Origin: Methylovorus mays
GTDB taxonomy: Bacteria; Pseudomonadota; Gammaproteobacteria; Burkholderiales; Methylophilaceae
Length of the DNA stretch: 64,000 nt
NCBI RefSeq assembly: GCF_020531915.1
Contig: NZ_JAJAVG010000006.1
Span: 62,001 to 126,000, forward strand
Reading direction: 5' to 3'
The notes beneath the pieces were generated by a model. That model saw only the letters and a program-made list of their open reading frames with translations, was not told the DNA's origin and did no database searches. Of this stretch, positions 32,445-40,304 are shown piece after piece (the stretch's first letter is position 1; every line of letters starts with the position of its first letter). The translations under genes were made by a program, and so were the position numbers.

Positions 32445-32824
32445 TTTGCGGTTCCTTGCGGTGAGGCGGTGGGTTGAGTGAGGGCGGATGGACTGGCCTG
32501 TTCGATCAGCAGCAGTTTGCCGGTTTTTTCATCGCGGTAGACCTGGCCCACGGATTGATAGCCGCTACCGGGATTGCCGGACACGCTGGGTGGTGCGGCG
32601 ATTTCGCGGCCGCGCTCCAGTTCCTTGGCGGGTTTGATCATGGCCTGGCCCCCGGCGCTAAGGGCGGCGAGCAGGCCGCAGGCGAATACCAGCATGACAT
32701 CCACCAGATTGACCAGGCTGGCGCGCGGGTCTTCATCGTCGTGGTCAAAGCGGCTGTGCAGGCGGCGTTTGGCCGGGCGGGCGGCAGCGGCGGGTTCCGT
32801 ATTTATAGTAGGGCTTGTTTTCAT
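32441..32824 (-). CDS. DUF2149 protein (ExbD-like partner)
   Basis: The 127-residue protein has a charged N-terminus, one membrane helix (LVNLVDVMLVFACGLLAALSAGG, residues about 38-60) and a periplasmic Ser/Pro-rich tail with GSGYQSVGQVYRDEKTGK. This matches DUF2149, whose N-terminal acidic helix resembles ExbD/TolR (LVDVMLV motif with an aspartate at the helix start). It is encoded beside an ExbB-like gene and an exported CobN homologue, so it may form a proton-driven motor with ExbB for that protein. It overlaps bluB by four bases. Confidence 0.78.
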   Translation of the reverse strand: MKTSPTINTEPAAAARPAKRRLHSRFDHDDEDPRASLVNLVDVMLVFACGLLAALSAGGQAMIKPAKELERGREIAAPPSVSGNPGSGYQSVGQVYRDEKTGKLLLIEQASPSALTQPTASPQGTAK

Positions 32825-32851
32825 GGCTGAGCTTTTTTCATAACGTGGCTT

Positions 32852-33280
32852 TCAGCTTTCCAGCGATTCCAGCACATCTTCATACCAGCGGCGGCGCAGC
32901 TTGCCGATGACGAGGCCGGCAATACCGGCGATCAAGCCCAGCACGGTGGCATCAAACGCCGTGGTGACGGCTTGCGCGAGTTGGGCCGGGTTGCCCTGCC
33001 CCAGCGCGGCGAGGCCAGGACCAAGGGGGATAATGGTCGCCATCAGCCCCAGCATGGGGGGAATGCGCGCCAGCAGATCGGCGCGTTCCAGCCGGTGGCG
33101 GGCGGTTTTGATCACGGCATCGCTGGCCGACTGGCGCATTTGGCGCAGACCAAACAGCCGCTCGCCGATGGCAATGCCGGATTCCAGCACGGCGAAGGCG
33201 ACCGAGGCGATCAGAATGGCGATCACCGGCGTGAGCAGGCTGGTAATGGCCGCGTGCAGATTGTTCATGTCAAACAGCAT
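32852..33280 (-). CDS. MotA/TolQ/ExbB proton-channel family protein
   Basis: The 142-residue protein has three membrane segments: LLTPVIAILIASVAFAVLESGIA, the MLGLMATIIPLGPGLAAL segment and the AVTTAFDATVLGLIAGIAGLVIG segment. The last two carry the conserved channel polar residues and the glycine-rich pattern of TolQ/ExbB. Its partner is the DUF2149 gene directly downstream (27-nt gap). The pair is translated after the exported CobN homologue, so it likely couples proton-motive force to that protein or to the TonB-type receptor system. Confidence 0.82.
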   Translation of the reverse strand: MLFDMNNLHAAITSLLTPVIAILIASVAFAVLESGIAIGERLFGLRQMRQSASDAVIKTARHRLERADLLARIPPMLGLMATIIPLGPGLAALGQGNPAQLAQAVTTAFDATVLGLIAGIAGLVIGKLRRRWYEDVLESLES

Positions 33281-33324
33281 AAATCGTCCTTTTTACAATG
33301 TGATGCCAGGATGGGCTGCCACGG

Positions 33325-33357
33325 TGATGACAAACCTGCAATGCAGGTTTGTCATCA
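33325..33357. repeat. 33-bp perfect palindrome between cobN-like and exbB-like genes
   Basis: TGATGACAAACCTGCA (33325-33340) and TGCAGGTTTGTCATCA (33342-33357) are perfect inverted copies with one central base, a 16-bp stem. Neither side has a U-run, so it is not a standard terminator. On the leftward transcript it falls between the two coding regions. Confidence 0.85.
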
Positions 33358-33380
33358 TGCGGCGTTTTATATCGCACCAA

Positions 33381-36300
33381 TCAAGCCTGCGGTTGCTTGC
33401 GCATGCCCAGCCAGATACCCAGACCCAGCGCAGGCAGCAGGGCCAGCAGCCACCACCCGAGATGCAATTGCACGGATTTCACCGCGACTTCATACATGGT
33501 GGGCGCGGCTTGCACCGGTGTCGGAGGTGTTTTGGCAGCGGGCGCCGGTTTTTGTGCGGCCTTGTTTGCGGGCTTGTTGGTGTTTACTGGCTCGGGTTCT
33601 GGTGTCGCGTCAGGCAGACGCGGAGCGTTAGCCTCAGCCTGTGCAGTGGGGCCATAGGTGTTCAGGCCGTCCCCGCGCGCTTTGGATAATACCTGCTGCA
33701 AGGCCTGATTATCCTGGCTGCTGAGGTGGCCGGCGAGCCACGACCACATGGGGTGATTGGGCGCGGTGTGACCGCTGCCGGGCAGGCCATTTTTGCTGAC
33801 CAGTTGCGTGAGCTGGCTGCCGAGCTGGCGCACGGTGGCGTCATCGGCATGCCAGTAGCCTTTTTGCGCGGCAACCAGCATGATCGCCAGCATCTGCGCC
33901 TTTACATGGGCGTTGTGCTTGTCTTCCAGGAATTTATCCAGTCCCAGCCCGAGGCCATCGTCCACATACACGCGCTTCACTTCGTCCCAGGCCCAGTCCT
34001 TGATGATATCGGGCCGCGTGACTTGCCAGCCCCACAGGTTTTCCATGAACTCGGTGCCCATGGTGCGCGCCCCGGCATAGCCATGATCCATCAGCGGGCG
34101 TATCCAGTTCGGGTTCAGGTAGCGGCCACGCATTTCCATCAGCAGGGCGGTTTCCAGCGGATCGTCGCTGACGTTATTGGGGTCGCTGTGATTGAGAATG
34201 CGCGCGGCTGGGCGTTGACCGGTGATCTGCTCAGTGGCCAGCGAAAGGCCACCCAGATAATCAAACGCATCGTTGTTATCCATCAGGCCATACAGGTTGG
34301 ATGCGCGGCCATGGTAGGTGTTGGCGATGCTGCCCAGCGCGGTGGAAAACACAGCATGCGCGGGCTGGCCTTGGGCATCCAGCCCATAAGCGTGGCCCAT
34401 GCGGGTGAGGTAGGCGTTGCCCAGTTCGCTGCGGTCTTTCCAGCTGCCGGAGCGCTCGGTCAGGCGGTTGATGCCGGTGCCATAGGCGCCGGGGGCATCG
34501 CCAAAGATACGCCAAGCGGCTTCACGCCCGGCTTGTGCCAGCGGCATCCCCTGGGTTGCCAGTGCCTGCGTGCGGCGCAGCCAATGCAGTGCCACGCCAT
34601 TGCTCTCCAGCGATTCATCGGCTTCTTGCCGACCTTCGCCTAGTGGAGCCAGCGCGGCATCCAGCGCATCGCTGAGCTCCGGGTGCTGCTGGCGTATGCG
34701 CGTGGCGGAGGCGGCGAGCGCCATGCGGCCTGCGGTGTCTATCCACTGCATCAGGTTGGGGTAAAGGTCACGAAACAGCCCCGAAGTGGTGACGATGACG
34801 TCATGCCGTGGCACGCCGGGGGTGAGCTGCATTTTTTGCACAATGCCGCGCGCATTCCACTCTGGCTCGGTGCCCATCAGTCGCAAGATAAAGCTCACGA
34901 TCACGCCTTCATCGCGCACCGCATCCGATGCCCAGAGAATCACGCCTTCGCTATCCTGAATGCTGTCGCGCTGTTTGACCTTGTCTGCCATGGCGGCGCC
35001 CATCTGAAAGCCCAGGCGCGTGGGCAAGACATCGCCATCCAGCGCGTGAAAATTGCGGCCGGTGGGTAATGATTCTGGCGAGCGCAGCGGGTCGTTGCCC
35101 TTGCCCGGCGCAATAAAGCCACCATCCAAGGCATGCAAAAAGGCCTTCATTTCAAGGTCTGGCGAGGCGGCGAGCGCATCGCGCGTGGCCTCACTTACCT
35201 TGTGTTCCTGCCCGCGACCCATGGAGTCCAGCATCAGCTGCAAGGACGCCTCCGACCAGGGACGGCCAAAGATATGCAGGCCGTGCGGCATGAACTTCTC
35301 CTGCAGTTTGGTCAGGTAATGGCCGACTTCATGCGCCAGCAAATCATCATCCGTCTGCTCAAAGCCGATGCCGCGCACCTGCAGCACATCGGCCATGCTG
35401 GCTTCCAGCTCCGAGCGCAGTTGCAGGGCTTCTACCAGCCGCCGCATTTCACGGGCGGCTTCGATTTTCATGGTGTCCGAACTGGAGGATTCGTAGGTTT
35501 CCACCACCTGCCGCAGTTCCAGCAAGCGGTCATACAGCGGCGTAGCGGTCAGCGGCGGCGTCAGGTGGTCGATCATCACCGCCAGCCCGCGCCGCTTGGA
35601 TTGCGTGCCTTCGCCCACGCCATCGACGATATACGGATAAATGCCGGGCAGATCGCCCGCGATCAGGCGCGAGTAGTCATTGGCCGAGAGGCCCACGGCC
35701 TTGCCGGGCAGGAATTCATAGGTGGAATGGCGGCCGATGTGCACCAGCGCATCGGCGCCGAAATCGGCTTGCAGCCAGTGATAAAACCCCAGGTACTGGT
35801 GCGGGGGCGGAATGGTGGTGTTGGCATGCAGCAATTCTTCATCCACCTCCCAGCCGCGTGGCGGTTGGGGGCCGATGAAAATATTGCCGAAGCGGATGCC
35901 GGGAATCAGCATGTTGCCGTTATGCACCATGACCTTGCCCGGTGGCTGGCTCCAGCCACGTAGGCCTTCAATGCCCAGGGCCGCGAGGCGGGATTTGTCT
36001 TGAGTGAGCTTGTTGCAATCGGTGTGCTGATCCAGGCATTGCTCGTAGCCGGTTTGCAGGGCGGTAAGCTGGCGCAAGGCTTCATTGCGCTTGGGGTGGT
36101 CCGCGCCTTCCAGCAGGTGGCGCAGCTCATGCATGGCCTTATCGAGGCGTGTGCGGCCAATGGCGATTTCCCCGGCCTGTTGCGCGGCGACGATATCCGC
36201 ATGCAATCTTCCAAGTGGGCCTTCCGTCATCTCGCCACGCACGGCGGCGGGCAGGGTGGCAAACCAGCGCTGGTAGCTTGCTGCATCCATATTGGTGACG

Positions 36301-37727
36301 TGCTGCTGCATGTCGGCCAGGGCGCCGTTGTCTTCCGGCAGGTTAACGCCGCGTTGCTGCATGATGTCGAGCAGCGCCTCGGGCGAGGCTGGCAATTCGC
36401 CGGTGGTGTAGCCCGCCTGTTGCAGCGCGTGCAGCATGTCGAACAGGCTGGCGGGCACATCAAGATTATCGGCCCCGATATTCTGGCGACCTGGCGGGTG
36501 GTTGTAGTAAATCAGCGCAACTTTCTTGTCGGCATTCGGTTTGTCGCGCAGGGCTTGCCAGCGTATTGCCCGCGTTACCAGCGAGCCGATTTCGGCCGGC
36601 AGCATCTGCGGCAGCTTGAGCTCCACGCCGGTTTGTTTGTCCAGCGTGGCGGGGCCAGCGGCCGCAACCACGATAGGTTGCGAGCTGCCTTGAATCTCTG
36701 GCATGGCGACGCGGTATTGCACCGAGTTGATTGGCAGGCCATCTTCCGAAAGCTGCCAGGCCGAGGCGGTGCGGTCGGTAAGGCGTATGGCCTTGTAGAC
36801 AGGCACATCGAGCTGCGACAGCAGGCTGGTGACGGCTTCACGCCCTTCGGCGGCGCCGACCACAAAATCCTGCAGCACTACCAGCCCGGCGGGTGTGGCT
36901 GGCGCCACCAGGGTTTTCAGCTGGGCGATGGCATCACGCGAGCTTTCGCCCCAGCGTGCCATCAGCCCCAGGCATTGCAGTTTGCGGCGGGCGCTGTCCT
37001 GGCAGATGGCATCGGCGGGTTGCGGATCGCTGGTATTGAGGTCGAGCACCACCAGTACCGGTGCGGCACGCAGACGCAGGGCCGTTGGCGGGATTTCCTT
37101 GCCCTGCATGCGCAATACCAGCGCGGGCTGTGGTTTGGGTAATGGCGCTGTGCCATGCGGGTGCAACCAGTAACGCAGGAAGGCCGCCTGGTTTTCACTG
37201 CCACCGGCTTGCCAAAGATCATGCAGGGCAAGCCATTGCGCGGCGGCCGGATGGTGGCGGGCGGCGCTGGCAATCTCCGGAGCGAGATTGTTTTGGGTGA
37301 GGGTGAGTGCTGCTGCATCCTTGAAGCGGCTGACGGGATCGCCAGCAAAGCGGCTGCGCATGGAAAGGCCGCTTTCGCCATTGAGGGCGATAAAGTTGCG
37401 GATATCGCCACTGCCCGCGCGATCCAGCCGGACTTGCAGCCGTTGCGCGGCTTCGCCGTATACGGCGATGGCCATCACGGCATCGGCATTTTTCAGCCAG
37501 CGATCCAGGGTTTTGTCGTCCGCTGCCAGCACTTGCGATTGCGTGCGCAGCAGGATTTTATCCTTGCCGTTATTGGCAAGTACTACATGCGCTGCATTGG
37601 CTACTGCCGGGGCGGTGCGATCGGAGACAATGCCGAACAGCGTGGCGGCGGAGGCAGGCGGGCTGGAAAGGGTGAGTGCCGCAAGCAGCAGGCCGCCAAT
37701 CGTGTAAGCAGGCAGCCGGGCCATCAT
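33381..37727 (-). CDS. CobN-like chelatase with signal peptide and C-terminal anchor
   Basis: The 1448-residue protein is a CobN/magnesium-chelatase H family homologue. In the middle are ALIYYNHPPGRQNIGADNLD, FIGPQPPRGWEVDEELLHAN, LVHIGRHSTYEFLPGKAVGLS, VIVSFILRLMGTEPEWN and a late DLEMKAFLHALDGGFI segment. Unusually, it starts with a leader (about residues 1-27, PPASAA before the mature end) and ends with one hydrophobic helix (WWLLALLPALGLGIWLG) followed by basic residues. It would thus be held in the periplasm by a C-terminal anchor. Typical CobN is cytoplasmic and works with CobST; no CobST genes are here. Neighbours are cobB (ATGA overlap upstream) and ExbB/DUF2149 genes downstream. HmuS-like periplasmic dechelatases of Bacteroidetes share this type of gene set. 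Confidence 0.85.
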   Translation of the reverse strand: MMARLPAYTIGGLLLAALTLSSPPASAATLFGIVSDRTAPAVANAAHVVLANNGKDKILLRTQSQVLAADDKTLDRWLKNADAVMAIAVYGEAAQRLQVRLDRAGSGDIRNFIALNGESGLSMRSRFAGDPVSRFKDAAALTLTQNNLAPEIASAARHHPAAAQWLALHDLWQAGGSENQAAFLRYWLHPHGTAPLPKPQPALVLRMQGKEIPPTALRLRAAPVLVVLDLNTSDPQPADAICQDSARRKLQCLGLMARWGESSRDAIAQLKTLVAPATPAGLVVLQDFVVGAAEGREAVTSLLSQLDVPVYKAIRLTDRTASAWQLSEDGLPINSVQYRVAMPEIQGSSQPIVVAAAGPATLDKQTGVELKLPQMLPAEIGSLVTRAIRWQALRDKPNADKKVALIYYNHPPGRQNIGADNLDVPASLFDMLHALQQAGYTTGELPASPEALLDIMQQRGVNLPEDNGALADMQQHVTNMDAASYQRWFATLPAAVRGEMTEGPLGRLHADIVAAQQAGEIAIGRTRLDKAMHELRHLLEGADHPKRNEALRQLTALQTGYEQCLDQHTDCNKLTQDKSRLAALGIEGLRGWSQPPGKVMVHNGNMLIPGIRFGNIFIGPQPPRGWEVDEELLHANTTIPPPHQYLGFYHWLQADFGADALVHIGRHSTYEFLPGKAVGLSANDYSRLIAGDLPGIYPYIVDGVGEGTQSKRRGLAVMIDHLTPPLTATPLYDRLLELRQVVETYESSSSDTMKIEAAREMRRLVEALQLRSELEASMADVLQVRGIGFEQTDDDLLAHEVGHYLTKLQEKFMPHGLHIFGRPWSEASLQLMLDSMGRGQEHKVSEATRDALAASPDLEMKAFLHALDGGFIAPGKGNDPLRSPESLPTGRNFHALDGDVLPTRLGFQMGAAMADKVKQRDSIQDSEGVILWASDAVRDEGVIVSFILRLMGTEPEWNARGIVQKMQLTPGVPRHDVIVTTSGLFRDLYPNLMQWIDTAGRMALAASATRIRQQHPELSDALDAALAPLGEGRQEADESLESNGVALHWLRRTQALATQGMPLAQAGREAAWRIFGDAPGAYGTGINRLTERSGSWKDRSELGNAYLTRMGHAYGLDAQGQPAHAVFSTALGSIANTYHGRASNLYGLMDNNDAFDYLGGLSLATEQITGQRPAARILNHSDPNNVSDDPLETALLMEMRGRYLNPNWIRPLMDHGYAGARTMGTEFMENLWGWQVTRPDIIKDWAWDEVKRVYVDDGLGLGLDKFLEDKHNAHVKAQMLAIMLVAAQKGYWHADDATVRQLGSQLTQLVSKNGLPGSGHTAPNHPMWSWLAGHLSSQDNQALQQVLSKARGDGLNTYGPTAQAEANAPRLPDATPEPEPVNTNKPANKAAQKPAPAAKTPPTPVQAAPTMYEVAVKSVQLHLGWWLLALLPALGLGIWLGMRKQPQA

Positions 37728-39013
37728 GCGCTGAAGAGGGCGGCAGCCGCTTGCGGATTTGAGGGGAAGTAAAAGTGCAGATAACTCGCGGTCAGGCTGC
37801 CATGACGGTAGATGGCCTCGCCGGGTTTGCCGCGCTGGGTCATGGCGGTGTGCATGGGCGGCAAGGTGGTTTCCATGCGGGAATAATGAAAGGTATGGGC
37901 GTGGAGGCGCCCATCGGCAAAATCGGCAAACTGCACGCCCAGGCCCTGAAAGCGGGGCTGCATGCTCGTGCTGCCGGGTAGCAGGCCAAACATCGGCGTG
38001 GTATCAATCGCGTCACTCAGTGCCATCATGCCGCCGCACTCCGCCAGCATGGGCGTGCCTGCTTGCCAGGCTTGCTGCAATGCCTGACGCATGGCCTGGT
38101 TGGCGCTGAGCGTCGCAGCATGGATTTCCGGATAGCCTCCAGGAAACCACAGGGCATCGGCGGCGGGCAGCGCCTGATCTTGCAGCGGTGAGAAAAATTC
38201 GAGTTTGGCGCCCATCTCGCGCAGGCAATCGAGATTGGCCGGATAAATAAAACAGAAGGCCGCATCGCGTGCGATGGCGATGGTTTTGCCCGCTAGCGGA
38301 CGGAACGTATCGGCTGGGGTGTGGGCTGCTGGAGCGAAGTCGGTAACCGGGGGCAGCGGTAATTTGCCCGCGGGCTGCGAGGCCAGCAGAGCCTGTGCGG
38401 CAGCGCTGATGCGTTGTTCCAGATCCTCAATCTCATCGGCGCGATGCAGGCCGAGGTGGCGTTCTGGCAATGAAAAGTTGTCGGATTTTGGCAAAGCGCC
38501 CAGCCAGGGAATATCGGCGGGCAGGCTCAGGCGCAATAACTCGGCATGATGGCTGCTGCCGGTGCGGTTGCCGATGACACCCGCCGGAATCAGGGCCGGG
38601 CGATAGCGATAAAGCCCCGCCGCTAGCGCGCCAAAGGTCTGCGCCATGCCAGCAGCATCTACGGTCAGGGCGACGGGGATATGAAAGCGCTCGGCGATAT
38701 CGGCGCTGGATGGTGCGCCATCGTAAAGCCCCATCACGCCTTCAATGATGATCACATCGGCATCAAGCGCGGCCTGATGCAGCCTGGCCTGGATGTCGGC
38801 CTCGCCATTCATGGCCAGATCGAGGTTGTAAACGGGTTGACCGGTGGCGGTGGCCAGGATCATGGGGTCAAGAAAGTCGGGGCCGCATTTGAAGCCACGC
38901 ACCCGCAAGCCGCTATCCCGCCAGGCGCGGGCCAGGGCAGCGGTGACCAGTGTTTTGCCTTGATTGGATGCCGGGGCGGAAACCAGCAAGGCCGGGCAGG
39001 CCGCCGCTACCAC
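37724..39013 (-). CDS. cobB: Cobyrinate a,c-diamide synthase
   Basis: The 429-residue enzyme amidates cobyrinic acid (or hydrogenobyrinic acid) at the a and c positions. The ATP-grasp-like N-terminal domain has LLVSAPASNQGKTLVTAALARAW, LRVRGFKCGPDFLDPMI, VIIIEGVMGLYDGAPS, and the C-terminal glutaminase domain has LWFPGGYPEIHA and MLAECGGMMAL with the catalytic cysteine, then AHTFHYSRMET. It overlaps btuR by seven nt and the CobN-like gene by four. Its presence means salvage can start from corrinoids lacking amides. Name follows CobB/CbiA usage. Confidence 0.9.
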   Translation of the reverse strand: MVAAACPALLVSAPASNQGKTLVTAALARAWRDSGLRVRGFKCGPDFLDPMILATATGQPVYNLDLAMNGEADIQARLHQAALDADVIIIEGVMGLYDGAPSSADIAERFHIPVALTVDAAGMAQTFGALAAGLYRYRPALIPAGVIGNRTGSSHHAELLRLSLPADIPWLGALPKSDNFSLPERHLGLHRADEIEDLEQRISAAAQALLASQPAGKLPLPPVTDFAPAAHTPADTFRPLAGKTIAIARDAAFCFIYPANLDCLREMGAKLEFFSPLQDQALPAADALWFPGGYPEIHAATLSANQAMRQALQQAWQAGTPMLAECGGMMALSDAIDTTPMFGLLPGSTSMQPRFQGLGVQFADFADGRLHAHTFHYSRMETTLPPMHTAMTQRGKPGEAIYRHGSLTASYLHFYFPSNPQAAAALFSA

Positions 39014-39618
39014 TCCACCCCCGGCATGGCTTGCACGCCATTTTTGAAGGCATGCTTGACCATATTCATTTCGGTGACGGTATCGGCCTGCTCTATCAGC
39101 TCTGGCGGGGCGGCACGACCGGTGACCACTACATGCTGCATGGCAGGCCGCGCGGCAATGTCGGCCAGCACATCGGCCAGCTCCAGGTAATGGTATTTGA
39201 GCACGATGTTGAGCTCGTCCAGAATTACCACGCCGACACTGCTGTCTTGCATGGCCTGCTGCGCCTGGGCCCAGCCTTGTTTGGCTGCGGCAATATCGCG
39301 ATCGCGGTTCTGGGTTTCCCAGGTAAAGCCTTCGCCCATGACATGCCAGGTGACATTCGGCTGATTGCGGTAAAAGGCTTCTTCGCCGGTATCGGAGCGG
39401 CCTTTGACAAACTGCACCACCACCGCCCGCTGACCATGCCCCAGCGCGCGTGCCAACAGGCCAAACGCTGCGGTCGATTTGCCTTTGCCATTGCCGGTAT
39501 TCACCAGCAGCAGGCCGCGCTCTACTCTGGCGGCCTCAATCTTGGCATCTACCACCGCTTTTTTGCGCGCCATGCGTTCTGCATGGCGCTGGTTCAGCCC
39601 CTGGTCTTGCTCACTCAT
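39007..39618 (-). CDS. btuR: Corrinoid adenosyltransferase
   Basis: The 203-residue protein has the family P-loop GNGKGKSTAAFGLLARALGHGQRAVVVQFVKG near residues 41-73, with WETQNRDRDIAAAKQGWAQAQ, GVVILDELNIVLKYHYLELADVL and VVVTGRAAPPELIEQADTVTEM. This is the CobA/CobO/BtuR pattern; it attaches the upper adenosyl ligand to cobalt. It overlaps the BtuM-like start by four bases and cobB by seven. Adenosylation right after uptake fits a salvage operon. Confidence 0.93.
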   Translation of the reverse strand: MSEQDQGLNQRHAERMARKKAVVDAKIEAARVERGLLLVNTGNGKGKSTAAFGLLARALGHGQRAVVVQFVKGRSDTGEEAFYRNQPNVTWHVMGEGFTWETQNRDRDIAAAKQGWAQAQQAMQDSSVGVVILDELNIVLKYHYLELADVLADIAARPAMQHVVVTGRAAPPELIEQADTVTEMNMVKHAFKNGVQAMPGVEW

Positions 39619-40184
39619 GCGGCTTGCTTGGCATCAGCGCGCACCAGCTTGATCACGATGTGGATGATGGCGGCGGTGGCGATGTAGAACGCCAGGGTTT
39701 GCAGGGAAGAGGGATAGTACTTGGTCAGGCGTGGCAGGAATTCCATCAGCGATGGATCGGCATAGCGACCGGAGAAGAAGTAGAAGCCGCCGCTGGAGAA
39801 CAAGTGGCAGATAAAGCTGCTGACCAGCACGGCACCGCTTAATGTGAACAGGGATTTGATGGCAAAGCTGTAGTGCCTGGCAAACCAGCGACCGCCCAGC
39901 CACAGGCTACCGTAAGCCGGGACCAGGAAGCCATAGGCCGGGCTGGTGCAGAAATCACTGCCGCCACTGGCGCTCACGGAGGCAAAGTCCAGCCCGGCGG
40001 CGAGGCCCATAAAGACAGGGAACACCCACATTGGGCGCAGATAAACACCCAGCATGAAAAAGACAGCCCAGGATGCGCTGGGCAGATGGTTGACGCTGGC
40101 AAAGTGATTGCCGCGCGTCATGATCATGAGCGCGGCGAGCAGTAGGCCGACGATAAGCTGTTGCTGTTTGGTGAGGTTAAGCAT
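39615..40184 (-). CDS. btuM: BtuM-type cobalamin uptake membrane protein (copy 1)
   Basis: The 189-residue protein has about six hydrophobic segments and the conserved GGSDFCTSPAYGFLVPAYG motif. C79 matches the cysteine that binds cobalt and decyanates cobalamin in characterised Thiobacillus denitrificans BtuM. BtuM proteins are small single-component inner-membrane transporters predicted to replace BtuCD. No BtuCD is present in this window. It follows btuB1 by 120 nt, with a hairpin between, and overlaps btuR by four bases. The gene is a paralogue of that at 42694. Confidence 0.82.
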   Translation of the reverse strand: MLNLTKQQQLIVGLLLAALMIMTRGNHFASVNHLPSASWAVFFMLGVYLRPMWVFPVFMGLAAGLDFASVSASGGSDFCTSPAYGFLVPAYGSLWLGGRWFARHYSFAIKSLFTLSGAVLVSSFICHLFSSGGFYFFSGRYADPSLMEFLPRLTKYYPSSLQTLAFYIATAAIIHIVIKLVRADAKQAA

Positions 40185-40219
40185 GAGTCATTTGCCTTAT
40201 GGTTAAAGTATTTAAAATC

Positions 40220-40251
40220 GGAACATTTCAATATTTTAAATGAAATGTTCC
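40220..40251 (-). other. Hairpin between btuB1 and btuM1
   Basis: GGAACATTTCA (40220-40230) pairs perfectly with TGAAATGTTCC (40241-40251) around a 10-base AT-rich loop. Leftward, the stem is followed by GATTTTAAATA, a weak U-run. It may attenuate or process the operon mRNA between the receptor and the transporter genes. Confidence 0.55.
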
Positions 40252-40304
40252 CTTCACATTGCCTCTTGCATGCCCTGTCGTCTGGCAGTGGCTATTTGCC
40301 CGCC

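Noticed and set aside
36000-37142. 380-residue plus-strand frame opposite the CobN-like gene
   Set aside because: It is a shadow of a long GC-rich gene; its translation has no family features, and the opposite frame has clear CobN motifs.
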